A stretch of DNA of 64,000 nt from Bryopsis sp. KO-2023 (lineage: Eukaryota; Chlorophyta; Ulvophyceae; Bryopsidales; Bryopsidaceae). The notes beneath the pieces were generated by a model. It saw nothing but the letters and a program-made list of their open reading frames with translations. It was not told the origin of the DNA and did no database searches. How positions within the stretch are numbered: position 1 is the first letter of the stretch; each line of letters begins with the position of its first letter. The stretch is from contig BSYQ01000001.1 of NCBI GenBank assembly GCA_030272585.1, positions 5,332,001 through 5,396,000 of the forward strand, read 5' to 3'. Of the stretch, positions 35,023 through 47,607 are shown one piece after another. The position numbers and the translations under genes are program-made.

Positions 35023-38000
35023 CTAGAGTTCATCCCTGACAGCATAGGATGTGTGTTTCACCAGCGGTTTTCTTATTCTTGTGAATGTCAATGGAGTCGC
35101 TTTCTGCAAGGCTTGACCCGTAGTGTCTTGAATGCTGTTTTTCACTCCAACCTTTACTTGACCATAAAAAGCTTCAGGAATGGATGCTGTGAGTTGGTAG
35201 AACGACTTCGACCCTTCGATTTTGGAAATGTGAGATATTCGGGCGTCCCCCTCATCATCTATCTGACATATTGTGGCCAAAAAACAGGGAACTCCATTAT
35301 TCAACTTGCCGTTGACCACAGTGGTTTTATTGAAATCGGAGGCATCGATTTTTCTCTTTTGGCCGGGGGTTCTGAGATGTTTAATTTGTTCAATTTCTTT
35401 TGTTTTGTTAATTCAAATCAGCACCTCGCTTCGAACCCCAAGGGCTGTTGCTTTTGTCAGGCCAAATTCGTACATGATCCTTTTGGATATTAATTTCGTG
35501 AAGGAAGCTCTATACTTTCGCCGTTTATCGGTTAGATTTATGATTTCGGTGTTTGTAGTGGTTTTAATTCGTTCGTTGCTTGATGGCTTTGAGTTCTCAC
35601 TCTCATTTCTTCTCAAACGCTGTCAATTTAGTGAAAGTGGCATTACTCTTTTCATCCCCTGCAACATTGGGAGTTTGTTCGGTACCTCCACATAAAACTG
35701 CGATTCGTTCACCCCCCTCACTTCCTCAGTGAATGCTGCCAAAATTTCAACATCCGTTTCGTCGGTGAAAAGTCCCTCATCAGAAGAGTAGGTCATGTAC
35801 GCACCATACAGCTTTGCCTGAGGCCTGAAAAAACCAAAAAAACAGACAAGCAAATTAGAACTATACATCGAGCTGGACTACCACACGGGCTGTGTGCAAC
35901 ACAGCATCTGCCCGAGCATCATTTCACCAACTTTTCCAATGAAAAAATTCAGCCAATGCAGTTGATATTGCTTGGAAACGCTGTTTTATCATGACTAACA
36001 TCATAACCAAAAAGCATGACCCTGTTTTTTGGGGGTTTTTGACTCAAATTACTTGTCATCATAAGTTCCACAGAGTTCGGTGCCAGGGACGAGCTCTTCA
36101 TAAATATCAACGATTCTCTTGTCCAGCACTTCCAAGCACACCGAATTTCCACCCGTCCATGCATCTTGTTTTGGTGCCCTTGCACGCACATGGAATGCGC
36201 TGCACAATTCTCCCTCCACCGGTTCCAGGAAATCCACGAAGCCTCCATCTGCTCTCAACCAAAGATGCCAGGAAAAGGAAAGAACAATCAAAATCATCGA
36301 ATAAAACCGACAGGATAAAAATATCTTTAATTAGAAAACTGAGGCAAAGAGATTAAGGAACTTTTATAAATATATTTTCTTAGTATATATATATATGGTA
36401 TCTCATGTATTGAAGTTTGCATGAGACGGCTTGAATAGTGTATGGATGGGAAAGAGGTATGAATCGGGATAAAGGGTAGCACGTACCCTTCATGCTGAGC
36501 GATTGCGGCATTTGAGGGAATGGGAGCTCAGGGTCATCGTTCACCACAGGCACATTGAAAACAAGCTTGGCATCCAGGTACAGTGAGGGAGGATCTCCAC
36601 CCGGAAGCTGAGGACCCCAACTCGATGGCCTGACAAGACACCCGAAAATTACACTCTCAGCAGAGAATTAACTCCCAGCAATGGTGAAGCCATCAAACCA
36701 ACTATTCCTTCTTCTTCTTTATTTCCATCGGTTTATCGAGAATCAAATAATATCGAATGAGGGAGGAAAAACAAAACACTTATACCGTTCCACACCTCTT
36801 ATCAGTGATTTCGATGTCCAGCATTTCCACGGTGGAGGCAGCGTCTTCATCCTCTTTTTCCGCCAGCTCTCCACAGAAATGTCTCATAAGGACCCTGATT
36901 GAGTGCAAGGGCTTGTCTGGATCTGTTCCTTGAATCAAAATGTCAGCCTGGTACACGCCTTGAGGAACTCCTGTGCTGTTGAAAGTTGCGATGATTTCGT
37001 CCTCAGCACCTGATCATTACAACCACAGCTCCTCGAAAACCAGGGTGAAACTCAAGTACTTCATTCAGAAACTTGACCCAGCAAACCCATCCTCCCACAT
37101 AGATCAGAGTTGAAAAAAGAACACCACCCTGACCGACGAGCCAACCAAATTGAAAAACACTGATGCAACCACCAGAAGAAGTAGGGGCAGCCCCTCCCTG
37201 TTAGCCCAATGGATGTTTCATTCGAAAACAAAGCTGGGAATGGCACGCCCCCCCACACACACAACATCCAAAACAAAAGATGGGGGGGGATTGTATTTTG
37301 AGATAAATCAAAATCATGGTTAGCATCCAATAGGACCCTTTCGTAGAAGACCCACCGACTTCCAGCGATCCACTGGATTTGCTGACGGAGAGCCAGGATT
37401 CAACATCCGAGCCATCCACAGAATCCAAAGTGATGTTATAATCCAGGATTCCACCTTGATGGTTGGAAACGCTGAAAACAGTCTCTGCAAAATCTGGGGA
37501 AAAGACTTGCGTCAATAATAACCTCCGCATCGCATGAAAGGTCCGACTTGATTTCGAACCTCGTCACAAGGATTGTTTTAGGATTGAGTGGTGTGGGTGT
37601 TACCTTTTTCAGGTAGTTTTGACTGGAAAATGTTGACTGGATCCAGCACCCCTGGTGTGACTGACATCCCAGGAATATCGATGCTGGCAGTCACCGTCTG
37701 TTGAGTTGCATAATGGGCTGTTTCAGCTTGGGGGGTGTTCTTGCTTCACAAAATATTGAAATGGGAGATCCTCATGAGCATTTCAAATCACAATTTGCTA
37801 CTTTTCTGATGGTCAGGTTCAGTTATTCTGGTATGGTCAGTGTGCAGCTGGTGGTTATTTCTGCTGGTTTATGTGGATTTGTATTGGCAAGTTGATTTGC
37901 TCTGTTACATTCAGCTTACCTGCGAAAGTGGGCTCAAGTCTGTTTGTAGAAGGTAGTTTGGACTCCCCTGTTCAGCAAACCCAAACCAGGTCAGACATCC

Positions 38001-40614
38001 AGGCCAACATTCAGATTGTTCCAAAGTAGTGGCCCCAAATCACTCATTAGGCTGCATCGAGCTTCCAGCTTTGATGGAGTACATACGATATCGACTAAAA
38101 GTTCAACGCTTGTGTGGTTTGTACCTTTGGATTCCTGACGGCTCCCCTTGTGGCAGTTGCCAAAAGTTGATCCATAACATCTTTGACACTCGCCCAAGGC
38201 TCCCGTTCCAGATACTGGGCTACCACTCCAGAAACGTGGGGCGCTGACTGCGAGGTTCCAGTCATCACTCTGTCAGCACAACAACAGTCAAAACCTGAAG
38301 CAAACAACCAATCCAACAAAAATGAATTCTCGCAGATTCTCATCACCTCAACCAAAAAAAAATGACAGGGGGAGGTTGGCCAAAACTAGATGTTGTTGGT
38401 TCGATTGAAAAGAATGATGCCCTCAACAGCAATCCTCGGAAACTCACACTAAGCGTGTATCGGATGTGGCGGAGGCGCTCCTGATGGATGTCCCCGGTGC
38501 AAAGAGATCGACACACGACCCGTAGTTTGAATACTTGTTGATCACATCCGAGGAATCCACATTGCCGACCACAATGGCACTGGACACCATCGCTGGACTA
38601 TAGTAGCATGCATCTGGCATCAAAATTACATGTCAAAAAGACATCAAACCAGCACCCATCATATTGGATGTCCACTTTTTCGGGGATTTAAAATGCTAAG
38701 TCTTGAGTTGTGGCAAGTATGAGGGGTTGAAGGCATGACAGACACTCGGTTCTCAACATTTTGGATCCTGGACAACCCTTCTCAAAAGGCTAACTGGAAA
38801 AACACCAATGCGAGGGCCTGTAAAAGAATTACTCGTGGGGTGCCATTTCTCACCGTTGGCATAATTTCCTGCCGACAGAACGAACGGAATCCTGGCATCG
38901 ATGATTTGCTTCACTTTCCTGTTCAGAGAATGGGAGGTCCCCAGCGCCAACAGCGACATTTGCACGACGGCAGGGTATTTCACATTGTTCAGAACCCAAT
39001 CCATCCCCGACAGAAGATACTGTACGCTCCCTTTCTCCGCACAAGGCTGAACTTGCACTACACCCACAAAACAAAATATATATATATTCTTCTGGTGTCA
39101 TTCCAAGCATGAATTTGACAGTGAATTTGGATTTGAGTTTGAATTTGAATTTGAGAATTTTTCCTCCTTGATTTGAGAAGACGAGATCTTGATGAAGTCA
39201 GCTGTTGGGGTTGGATTGCATACCCATGACTATGTTCACATCTTTGGCTACACCGTATTTCAGCCCCCCGACAATTCCAGCCACATGGGTGCCATGGCCT
39301 GCACACGAAGGATCGGAGCGAAACGTTCTTGTGCCATAGGACACCCGAGAATTTCCCTTGGTTCGGTGCTTGAACTCCACATGCTTGGCATTGATTCCCT
39401 ACACCAGCCGCAGATGCTATGTTTCATGTGTGCACAGCACAATCGATGCAGCAGCCAGGGCACCCACATTCTCTGATAGAATCCGCATGCAAAGGGGTGA
39501 TTGCCACTTACTTTGTCGAGAACATACACCGTCACCCCTTTGCCAGTGGTCCTATACTTGTACTCGTTGTCCTTTGTGTTCCTGGCTTGATCCAGCCTGC
39601 CCAAATTCAGCGGTGCGTTTTTCTGGGTGTGGAGAGCGGTGGCGACGACTTCAAGGTTTTGTTCAAAATTGATCTTAGCATTTTCGGTTCCCTCGGTGGT
39701 CGACAGAATTTTTTGCAAAGTCTCCAGGACTTTTTCCTTTTCCAATGCCGACACTGGGTTTTCGGTGGTGCTCTGGCCCAACACAAAAAATCAGTCATGT
39801 CGACCTCATCGACCCCATTTACTCCTCAGTAAAGTGAAGAGCAGCATCAGAGGATTATTCAACTTTTTGCATGTATTCAGTAGCCCAACAGGATTTGAGC
39901 GATGTTGAACAAATGTATCATTTGTTCATAGCCCAGAGCTCCTTCACTTTCCATTTCTTATTCTACTGGTCAAGATGTGGGAAATCCAGGGCAGTCACTG
40001 GGACCAAAACTTATCAGTTGTCACATTCAGCACATCAAATCACATCCCAAGATGCATTTTGAATTGATGGCAGCCCGCTGTGGCGGGACGAGGATGACTA
40101 CTGACCTTCACGAGGGCACCATCGCTCCACATGGTAACGCACGCCATGGAGCTCACTGTTTTCGCAGTTGCTACACACAAGGACTTCATGATCGATTTTT
40201 TCAACTGAGGAACGCCCGTCACATACAAAATCAACCTGCAAAAAAAAAACCCATGGAACTCAATGGGTGACGCTTTTCTCAACTCGTTGCTCGGGAACTG
40301 GACCCCACAGACACGCTCCAGAGACTTTCCAAAGCGCAGAATATGGATGTGACTTGTAGATGAGGGGGGGGAATAGGTCTCACCCCAGATCCTCCTGTTC
40401 GTCGAAAAGGAGCCCATCGTCGACGGTTTCCGCGTCACTGGAAAAAACAACACAGACAAGGAACGTGAACACGAAACGAGCCAACCTTCAACGCCGTTGT
40501 TTGGAGCAGACATCGGGGACGTCACTCTTTCAGTGTAGCGTACGTTGCCCAGACGCCCTCCAAAAATCCGGAAAAGAAGAGGAGCGTTAAAGTCGTCACG
40601 ACGACGCTCCTCAT
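35023..40614 (-). CDS. Secreted subtilisin-like serine protease (S8, proteinase-K type) with long C-terminal extension
   Basis: Sixteen exons (40544-40614, 40384-40437, 40106-40235, 39512-39772, 39224-39398, 38854-39057, 38448-38613, 38125-38269, 37920-37967, 37603/37604-37697, 37356-37493, 36796-37009, 36487-36629, 36053-36248, 35647-35824, 35023-35262) join in phase to 818 codons. The start has a signal peptide (MRSVVVTTLTLLFFSGF, predicted cut after VWA). Residues about 24-140 are an acidic linker and I9-like propeptide. The triad is Asp171 (VYVLDKG), His207 (GHGTHVAG) and Ser360 (GTSQSAPHVSG), with oxyanion Asn295 (SAGNY). DKG replaces the usual DTG/DSG. After SPNYLLQTDL (about 410) come some 400 residues of beta-rich sequence, including a stretch like bacterial BACON/Ig folds (SWLSVSKSSGSLEV). 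Expected in the secretory pathway or outside the cell; substrate unknown. The penultimate donor (35647) is the least certain. Confidence 0.87.
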
Positions 40615-41163
40615 AGCTGCACGTTTTTTCGTGTTCGTTCGTGGATGTCGAAACCGCCACACTCGAACGAGTGTTTTTTTCGCCAGTCGCTGGAAGAACA
40701 GAAAGCGGGGCCAAGTTTCGCTGTGGTGGGTCCGTGCTCAGAGAAACGAGACGACTTTGTTGGCGGGGATTTGATCAATTGCCAGGAGACTTCGTAGTGA
40801 AACGAACTGCGAGAAAATCAAACGTGCAATAGGAACGGGGCGATAAGTGATGCTCGACCCTTTCCACTAATCCACAATCGGGATGAACGGAAAGAAGAAA
40901 AAACGACCAAACAACAGCCAACCCGTTTCCATGCTTCAAAGCATGCAAAAACCAAATCTTTTGCCGTGGAGGAAATCCGATCTGTTTTCGTTGAGGAGTT
41001 ATTGGATGGATGCTTGAAATAGGGGGCGAAGTTGCGACGAGGTTTCTGCAGTTTTCCGTTCGAGGTTTGGAATTGTATTCTGTGTGCAATTGAGTGGGTG
41101 TGTCCTGTGGAAAAAAAAACAACAATACAGGGGAAAACGCTGGTTGAGCGGAGAACGAGCGCT
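40615..41163. promoter_or_regulatory. Shared upstream region of the divergent subtilase and PP7 genes
   Basis: The two start codons face away from each other across 549 bp, so both promoters lie here. The subtilase side is CpG-rich. No canonical TATA box or obvious operator is visible. The PP7 frame extends upstream to 41032, but only through non-ATG codons. Confidence 0.55.
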
Positions 41164-42750
41164 ATGTGCGACGAACAAGCCACCGCCACCACGCTCGACC
41201 CGTGGTCGCGTGAAACGAGAAGTATGGCCAAGTGCAAGCTCGCGACGGATGACCCCACTTTGGAAACTTCGCCAGCGAACGCTGACGCCGTTCAACAATC
41301 GCAAGAACCGTCGCCCAAGGGCGAGGAAATGGTCTTCACTCGCGAGCGTGTGGTAGAATTCGCTGAGAAAATGAGAGCGTCGACGAGCGAAGGAATCGGT
41401 GGTCTGCGGGAGCTCTTGTCAGTGGACGACTTGTTGGCAATTCTCCACAAGGCCTGCGTGGTGCTGGGTGGCGAGCCCACGCTGGTGGAGGTCAACGTGG
41501 AGGCTCCTGACACCACTGTGACGGTGGTGGGGGACACCCACGGGCAGTTTCACGACGTGTTCAAAATCTTTGAAATGTCTGGTTGGCCCAGTGAGAAAAA
41601 CCACTTCATATTCAACGGGGACTTCGTCGACAGGGGTGCTTGGGGCCTGGAAACTCTGCTGATGCTTTCATCTTGGAAAATATGCTGTCCAAAATTTGTG
41701 CACTTGGTGAGGGGTAACCATGAGAGCTCCTTGTGCACCAGGCACTATGGGTTCCTGGGCGAAGTCCGAGCAAAATATACAAAAGACTATCAGAAAGTAT
41801 ATTCCGTTTGTCGAAAAGTGTTTTCATCATTGCCTTTGGCAATGGTGGTGGAGGGGAAAACTCTGGTGCTGCACGGAGGGTTGTTTCGAAAACCTCCCCA
41901 GAAACGGTCGAGGAAAAGGGGAGCTGGATTCTTGAGGCCCCCTCAACGGAGGCAGGCCCCATTGGTGCTGGGAAATTTGGAGGACTTACGACAAGCATCC
42001 AAGGGTGGGATCAACCCTAGCGGCTTGGGCCCCACCACCGTTGCTGGGGATGTTCTCTGGTCAGACCCGATCGCCTCCGAAGGCATGTCTTTGAACGACT
42101 CTCGAGGGGTGGGCATCGTGTTTGGCCCCGACACCACTGAGCAATTTCTCCAAGAAAATAACTTGAAATTGGTGATTCGGTCGCATGAGGGCCCGGATGC
42201 CCGAGATCAGCGAGGCGACATGCCAGGGATGTTGACGGGGTACTCCATGGACCATTCAGTGAAGAGCGGGAAGCTGATGACTGTGTTCAGTGCACCTGAT
42301 TATCCCCAGTATCAAGACGGCACCTCACGATTCAACAACGAAGGCGCCGTTTTGATTCTGTCCGGGCCAGATTTCTCGAATCCGGAAATACAAAGGTTCA
42401 CCGCTGCCCCTCGACCCATCATGAAGGAGGGGCCCTTTTACGACACCAGCATGTTTGCAGATTCTGATGTGGATTTGGGGTTGGGCGATTCCGTGGACAA
42501 TGGGAGTGACGTGAGCTCGGTGAGGGATGGCAGCGATTTAGAAACTTGTGGTTCGATGGGGGATGATGGGTCTGTCGATTCGAGGGGGGGGTCTGAAGGG
42601 GTGGGGTCTGAACCGGATGGGGGCGAAGGCAGTGATGGTGGAAAAGAAACTCGGTCGGAGGAGGTACTCGAATCGAACGGGGCGGTCAAAAGAGCCAAAG
42701 TCATGGAAAGTGATAATGGTGTAGTGGAAGGGTCCAGCAGGGAGATGTGA
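41164..42750 (+). CDS. PP7: Serine/threonine protein phosphatase of the plant PP7 type
   Basis: A metal-dependent PPP-family phosphatase of 528 residues from the first in-frame ATG (41164). The catalytic motifs are GDTHGQ (Asp124, His126), GDFVDRGAWGLE (153), RGNHES (185), VLHGGLF, and IRSHEGPDAR in place of the usual HECK region. FSAPDYPQ closes the core. The AWGLETLLMLSSWK context, the basic insert after HGGLF and the SHEGPDAR motif are hallmarks of PP7, a plant branch near PP5/PPEF, reported in light and stress signalling and localised to the nucleus. The N-terminal 55 residues and the Asp/Ser/Gly-rich C-terminal 90 residues are low-complexity, the latter acidic. It is the only intronless cellular gene in the window. 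Its 3' end converges with the HIR-subunit gene. Confidence 0.93.
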   Translation: MCDEQATATTLDPWSRETRSMAKCKLATDDPTLETSPANADAVQQSQEPSPKGEEMVFTRERVVEFAEKMRASTSEGIGGLRELLSVDDLLAILHKACVVLGGEPTLVEVNVEAPDTTVTVVGDTHGQFHDVFKIFEMSGWPSEKNHFIFNGDFVDRGAWGLETLLMLSSWKICCPKFVHLVRGNHESSLCTRHYGFLGEVRAKYTKDYQKVYSVCRKVFSSLPLAMVVEGKTLVLHGGLFRKPPQKRSRKRGAGFLRPPQRRQAPLVLGNLEDLRQASKGGINPSGLGPTTVAGDVLWSDPIASEGMSLNDSRGVGIVFGPDTTEQFLQENNLKLVIRSHEGPDARDQRGDMPGMLTGYSMDHSVKSGKLMTVFSAPDYPQYQDGTSRFNNEGAVLILSGPDFSNPEIQRFTAAPRPIMKEGPFYDTSMFADSDVDLGLGDSVDNGSDVSSVRDGSDLETCGSMGDDGSVDSRGGSEGVGSEPDGGEGSDGGKETRSEEVLESNGAVKRAKVMESDNGVVEGSSREM

Positions 42751-43878
42751 TGCATAAAAAAAACACACAAAAAAACACTGAAACTGAGCAGGAACAAGAA
42801 CGAAAGAAACGCAAGAGCCAATTGAGAGGGACAAAAATGGGGGTGGGAGTGGGGGGTGGAGAGAGTTGAGCGTCTTAGCAAATGGTGGAAAGTCTGACAA
42901 CTTTGGATCATTTTTTTGGGGGGGGGTGTTTGTTCTACCAGGCAAAGTTGGGCTGAGGAGGGAAACCGGTGGTAAGACCACGAGGGAGGATTCGGACTGA
43001 GTGTGAAGTTTTTTTCCTTTTGTAGCTGTTCTCTTGATCAAGTGGAATAGTGCAGTGTTGAAAAGTTTGGATGTCTCTGACCCAGAACATGAAACCTGAG
43101 TGTTTCATTGTGAGTAGGCGAGTTTGGTCGGGAGCAAGCAGAGGAGGGCAATTTGTATTCTTAGATTTTTATTGTACAAGTTACTTTGCTGAGTCCAGTG
43201 AGACTCGATTCCATTTTGGGATGAATTGAGTTCAACAGGGCAAACTGGAGCATGAAGGACGCGTTTTTAAAACTCCCAAAGTTGTGTCACCACCAAATTT
43301 GAAATAGATTTTCAACTTGTAGGAAGCTTTACAGCCAAACACACTTGGACACACTTGGTCAAATCCTGTAAAACCCTGTAAGAAAAATTGAAATGAATTC
43401 CCTGTGGAATTCATTACTGAGCAGGGCCATTTGACCCTGTGCTCTCCTTCTGCATTCCACCCACCAAAATCGATTTTATTTTTCGGAGTGCCACGGAATA
43501 TACTCGTTCTAGTATGGAACCAAATGTTTACATTTTCCTCTTTTCCGACACTATGCCTAGCCTACCACCAAAAAATGAGGTTGCAACCAATATATCTAGA
43601 TGCTTGACGTGTCCATTACAGATGAGACTACCAGAAAACACAACTCTATTTCCCTTCCTTATTTTCCCCCCTCCCAGACCTCTTTTCAATCCTCCTCTCG
43701 TCCCTCCTTTCTTTTTCCTTTCTTTTGCTGTCCTTCCCACTTTCATGACTGCCTCCATTCTTTCCCCCAAACTTCACGACATGAACAACTCCCCATCAAC
43801 CCAACCAAAAACCGTAATTATCTGAATCCCCCCCCCCCCTCCCTCCAAAGAAGAAACAACATTTTTGACGTCAGGAGG
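42751..43878. other. Convergent 3' region between PP7 and the HIR-subunit gene
   Basis: About 1.1 kb holding the 3' ends of both genes, which run toward each other. No exon-like sequence recognised. A T/C-rich stretch at about 43640-43850 resembles the pyrimidine-rich region at 17-27 kb but is far shorter. Confidence 0.5.
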
Positions 43879-46800
43879 TCAGACTGCCCCTCCGAGATTT
43901 TGAGCTCGACAGGCCGCTTTCACCGGCTGCTGTTTGGGGACCTCCCCGATCACTAAATCCTCGCTACATCCAGGTCTTTCGGTTGCTACATAGCTATCTT
44001 TTTCTTGCAGTGCACACCGGTTCGAATTCCTGTCCAGTGCATTCCCTCCCTGCCGTTTGGGCAGTTTCGTTGTGGATGGCCCATTTTGCTGGCATGGGGG
44101 TGCCTCCGGAATCGAGGATACACCCGCTTGGTCCACCATTCGACTCGAATTTACATTTTGAGAATTATCTGTTTGGTGGGCGGCGGGTTTCGATCCGGTC
44201 GTCAAATTTTTGTCAGTCCCGGCCTCCTGGGTTTGATTCTTCTTGGTGTCGGCGGACGGGGGCCTTGGAACTGTCTTTTTTCTCGCCTTTTTGAGCTGTG
44301 CTTTCTGCTCCACTTCAGGAAAGCATTGCAGGGAATACACATACCCCTCTGATCACCGTCAAACAACGCCACTCAGCAAAATCAGAAAGGAAGCGTCGGA
44401 ATTGCATAAGGAAAACCGCAAAAACCATTCAACCATTCAGCACTCGGCCTGAAATTCCGTGTCAGCTATCCTAATGACTGGTACACTGCCTAATCCTTAA
44501 TCAAACAACGTTTTCAAACGTGAAACCTTGTAACCATCAGGATTCGAAGTGGTAGGTAGCGAAGTCACTGTTGAATTTCAGAGCAGGATACCAGAGTGTT
44601 TTGCTCCAGTAAATTCACCTCTTCGAAAAACGGGGGCCTCTCCCCCAGACAATGAGCTGATGAATTTCGTGATGCAACCACGGCGTTTCTCAGATTGGAC
44701 GACTCCAGGCCAGATCCCATTGGACTCCTCCGAAATTTCTTTCGATGACAGACCTTCTGGGCCAGCTCTGCACAGCGCCTGAAAAAATCACGATCAAGTT
44801 ACTTTCATCATCTCTACCCTATGAGGGGAAATTAATATAAAGTTGTAATTAAATTTTGCAGGCTTGTCTTTTTTTTTAATTTTTTTTTAACGGGGGAAGG
44901 AGAATTTTTTTGACATGGATGCATCCTTTTCTTTTCAGTTCTTGAAACAGTGGACTTTTTCTTGCGAAGAGTTCAGCTGCCAGGGTTTCATTAGGTCGAC
45001 ATGTTTTGATTGTGGCTTACCAGGAAAACTGCTTGATGCATTCGCTTGTCGGGCAGATTGGTCCATTGCGCCCTCAACATCAACTCATTTGCTCCCCTTT
45101 GCACGGCCGTCTTCAGCGATGGTTCAGGGTCAATTTCCATAGGTTCTAATAATGACCAGAGGCCAAATGCACAGGAAGCCATTCACAAACTGAGTGGGCA
45201 GATTTGCTAAGCAGGCCAGCTTTATAAAAAAAAACAAGGTCCAACAGCAACGGGGCTGTTGATTTGAGAACAATACAAAAAGCCGCACGCAAGAAAAGCA
45301 GGAGCGGCAAGGTTGGAACACACCCAAAGGTTTTGAGATTGGAATCACTGTCAGTACCTGCTTGCTGTTGCTTACGTGCATTCGAGGGCTGAGGGTCGCC
45401 TTGCGATTGGGCATTCGAGCTGGGTTGATGGTCGGCCTGAACAACAGGAGGAGCTTGCGTTGAACCTGGGATGCACAGCTTCCATGAGTCACCAGTCAAT
45501 CAAAATCAGCTGTGTAAAGCGGTCAACCCCACTGTATTTATAATTTCTCTGAAACGATCTTCAAGCAGATATGCTGTATAAATTCAACTCGGTCAATCAC
45601 AGTGCTGTGAACCACGTTTTGTACCCAGGGCAGCTTGGATTGCTTGCTCCGCCAATGAAAGCGGTTGAGGTGCCGATGGTTGAGGATCGTTTTGAACCCT
45701 TTCCTCCTGTGAGTTTTGCCTCTGTTGTTGTTGTTGCTGCTGTTGCACGGGTTTCGGCTCAACTCTTTGAACTGTTTTTGCTTGAGAATGGGAGGGCTTC
45801 TTTGCATCTTGCCGGACGAGAGGCTACACCCAAACCCACACATCCCTCAGAAACAAACTTTTTCAATGCCCCCGCCTTGTGTGTTTTTCTGAAAAGCACA
45901 ATTGCATGGACATCCGCCCCCCCCCCAAAAAAAAAGAAAAATATCCGTCTTTTTGAGAATGGTGATTGAATTTACTTTGTTGGGCGCCTTTCGCTTCTTG
46001 GAGGGTTTCGGAGCATTTCTTTTCGCGATGTCCTCCTCATCAAGCGGCACTGTCACCTCCCCCTGAGGAAAAAATCTCTTCATTAAAAACAAACCCCCAA
46101 AACCAAAACAAAACAAGTCATAAACAACAGCCACATCTTGCTGGGTTTGATCTTGTCCACTTTTTTTTTTCAATTCAGGGATGTTATTTTGGAAGATGGG
46201 CCTCCGAATGTCCATGATGCCTCCTCACCTTGACGATACAAAATCCTTCAAACTTCGGTTTCCTCTTGAGCAATCCGGTGAAAAAGTCTTTGACCTCACT
46301 GTCGTCTATGAAGTCATCGTCCAAGTCATAGTTGCCAGCATCCAATCTTTCATCCTGTAGCTGCAGTCACAAGCGAAAAAACAACTCTTTAAAGCCAAAA
46401 ATCCAACAGCAAACCAGAACATCACCAACCTCTTTCAAAAGCCACTTGAAATCAACCAGCAGTGGGAAACTATATGCAGTGGTGCCAGAAACCAGGCAGA
46501 GTTCCATTCACGAACAGCAGAATTCGCGTCCTGTCGATCCGGGGGTGTGCATGGGGACGACCAGATTCTTTGGCACATTGAACCGCGACCCAATCAATGC
46601 ATTAGTCATTTGCCACCCCCCTCTTTGAATCCCCTTCCCCAACCAAACCCTGCGCGCTGCACCTACCGCATCCTCCCCCTGGTTTTCCGCTCCGTCTTCC
46701 ACCGCCTCTTCGTCGGAATCGCTGTGGTGTGCCGACGCGTTATCGTCGTCCTCTGAGGAGCTCTCCCCGCTGGACGATCTCGCATAATACTCCCGGTCAC

Positions 46801-47607
46801 GCACCTTCGGACGCCAGAAACCAACGTCATGCCAAAACGCAGGATGCGTGTACGGAAACGGTTGAGAAAAAGAGGCGACAGTACGCCCTGTTCAGGTTTG
46901 ACGACAGCGGGGGGGGTGCGGCCAAAGGTGGAATAACCGTCGGGATCGAGGGAGCGTTTCTTTTCGTCGGTTATGGGGGTCGGCTCACCGTGAACATTCT
47001 CTCGTGTCGCTTCATGATCCTGTTCAAGAAGCGGGTGGGTGCCCGTTTGCCCAGCATCTGCGCACAGAAAAGAAAGGCCAGCGAACGAACGATCAGACGG
47101 TGGGAAATTGGCCGGGTCGTTTTCGCTCTTCAAAAAACGAGCTGGAAACAACGGTCGCGCTCACCGCGAGGAGATTCGTGCCGCCGTCCACGTCCTTCGC
47201 AGTTTTATCTCGGCTGGACCTCAACCTACCTTCGTGATAATTGTGTTTTTTCTTCAACTGGTGAAAGAGTCACGAAGCAAATCAACGGTCAAAGACGCAT
47301 CGTTTTTGTCTTATTTTCTTGGAAACGAAAAAAAAAGTAAAAAATCTTTTCTTCGGCGAAACGAAAAATGAGCGATCACCTCCTCCCAGTCCGCTTCGAA
47401 GCCTTTCGATAGGTCCTCTTCGATTCCGATCTTCACTTTCCCCGCAGTGGAGGGTACTGTGAACTTTTCTTTGGACGTCTGGCCAATCCCATGGAATTGG
47501 CTCGACGCCGGAGCTCCCGACGAGAAAGTCGCGAGGGGGCGGTCGACCTCTTTCAAGGGAGTTATTCTTCGCTTGGGCTTGCCTGATTTGTTCCTTCGGC
47601 TTTCCAT
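43879..47607 (-). CDS. Hpc2/ubinuclein-type HIR histone-chaperone subunit
   Basis: Ten exons (47380-47607, 46989-47057, 46667-46804, 46229-46354, 45976-46062, 45625-45823, 45358-45465, 45021-45145, 44619-44778, 43879-44348) join in phase to 569 codons. Residues about 146-190 form the Hpc2-ubinuclein (HUN/HRD) motif: YDLDDDFIDDSE, then KPKFEGFCIVKGE. In yeast Hpc2 and animal or plant ubinuclein this motif binds Hira/Asf1-H3.3 and drives replication-independent nucleosome assembly in the nucleus. Before it is an acidic Ser/Asp/Glu tract (100-145); after it come a lysine-rich patch (PKPSKKRKAPNK), an eight-Gln run and proline/glutamine-rich sequence. A region near 440-490 (GPEGLSSKEISEES) looks helical but I do not recognise it. 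The rest is basic, disordered tail. The start is the first ATG in the open frame; upstream codons in frame are not ATG. Confidence 0.75.

Noticed and set aside
35413-35616. 67-codon minus-strand frame inside the last subtilase intron
   Set aside because: Considered as an additional exon, but the flanking exons already join in phase and I found no matching splice pair.
47173-47226. Possible extra exon of the HIR-subunit gene with a good donor
   Set aside because: Exon 1 joins 46989-47057 directly in phase with a sensible protein; including this segment introduces stops or breaks the frame.
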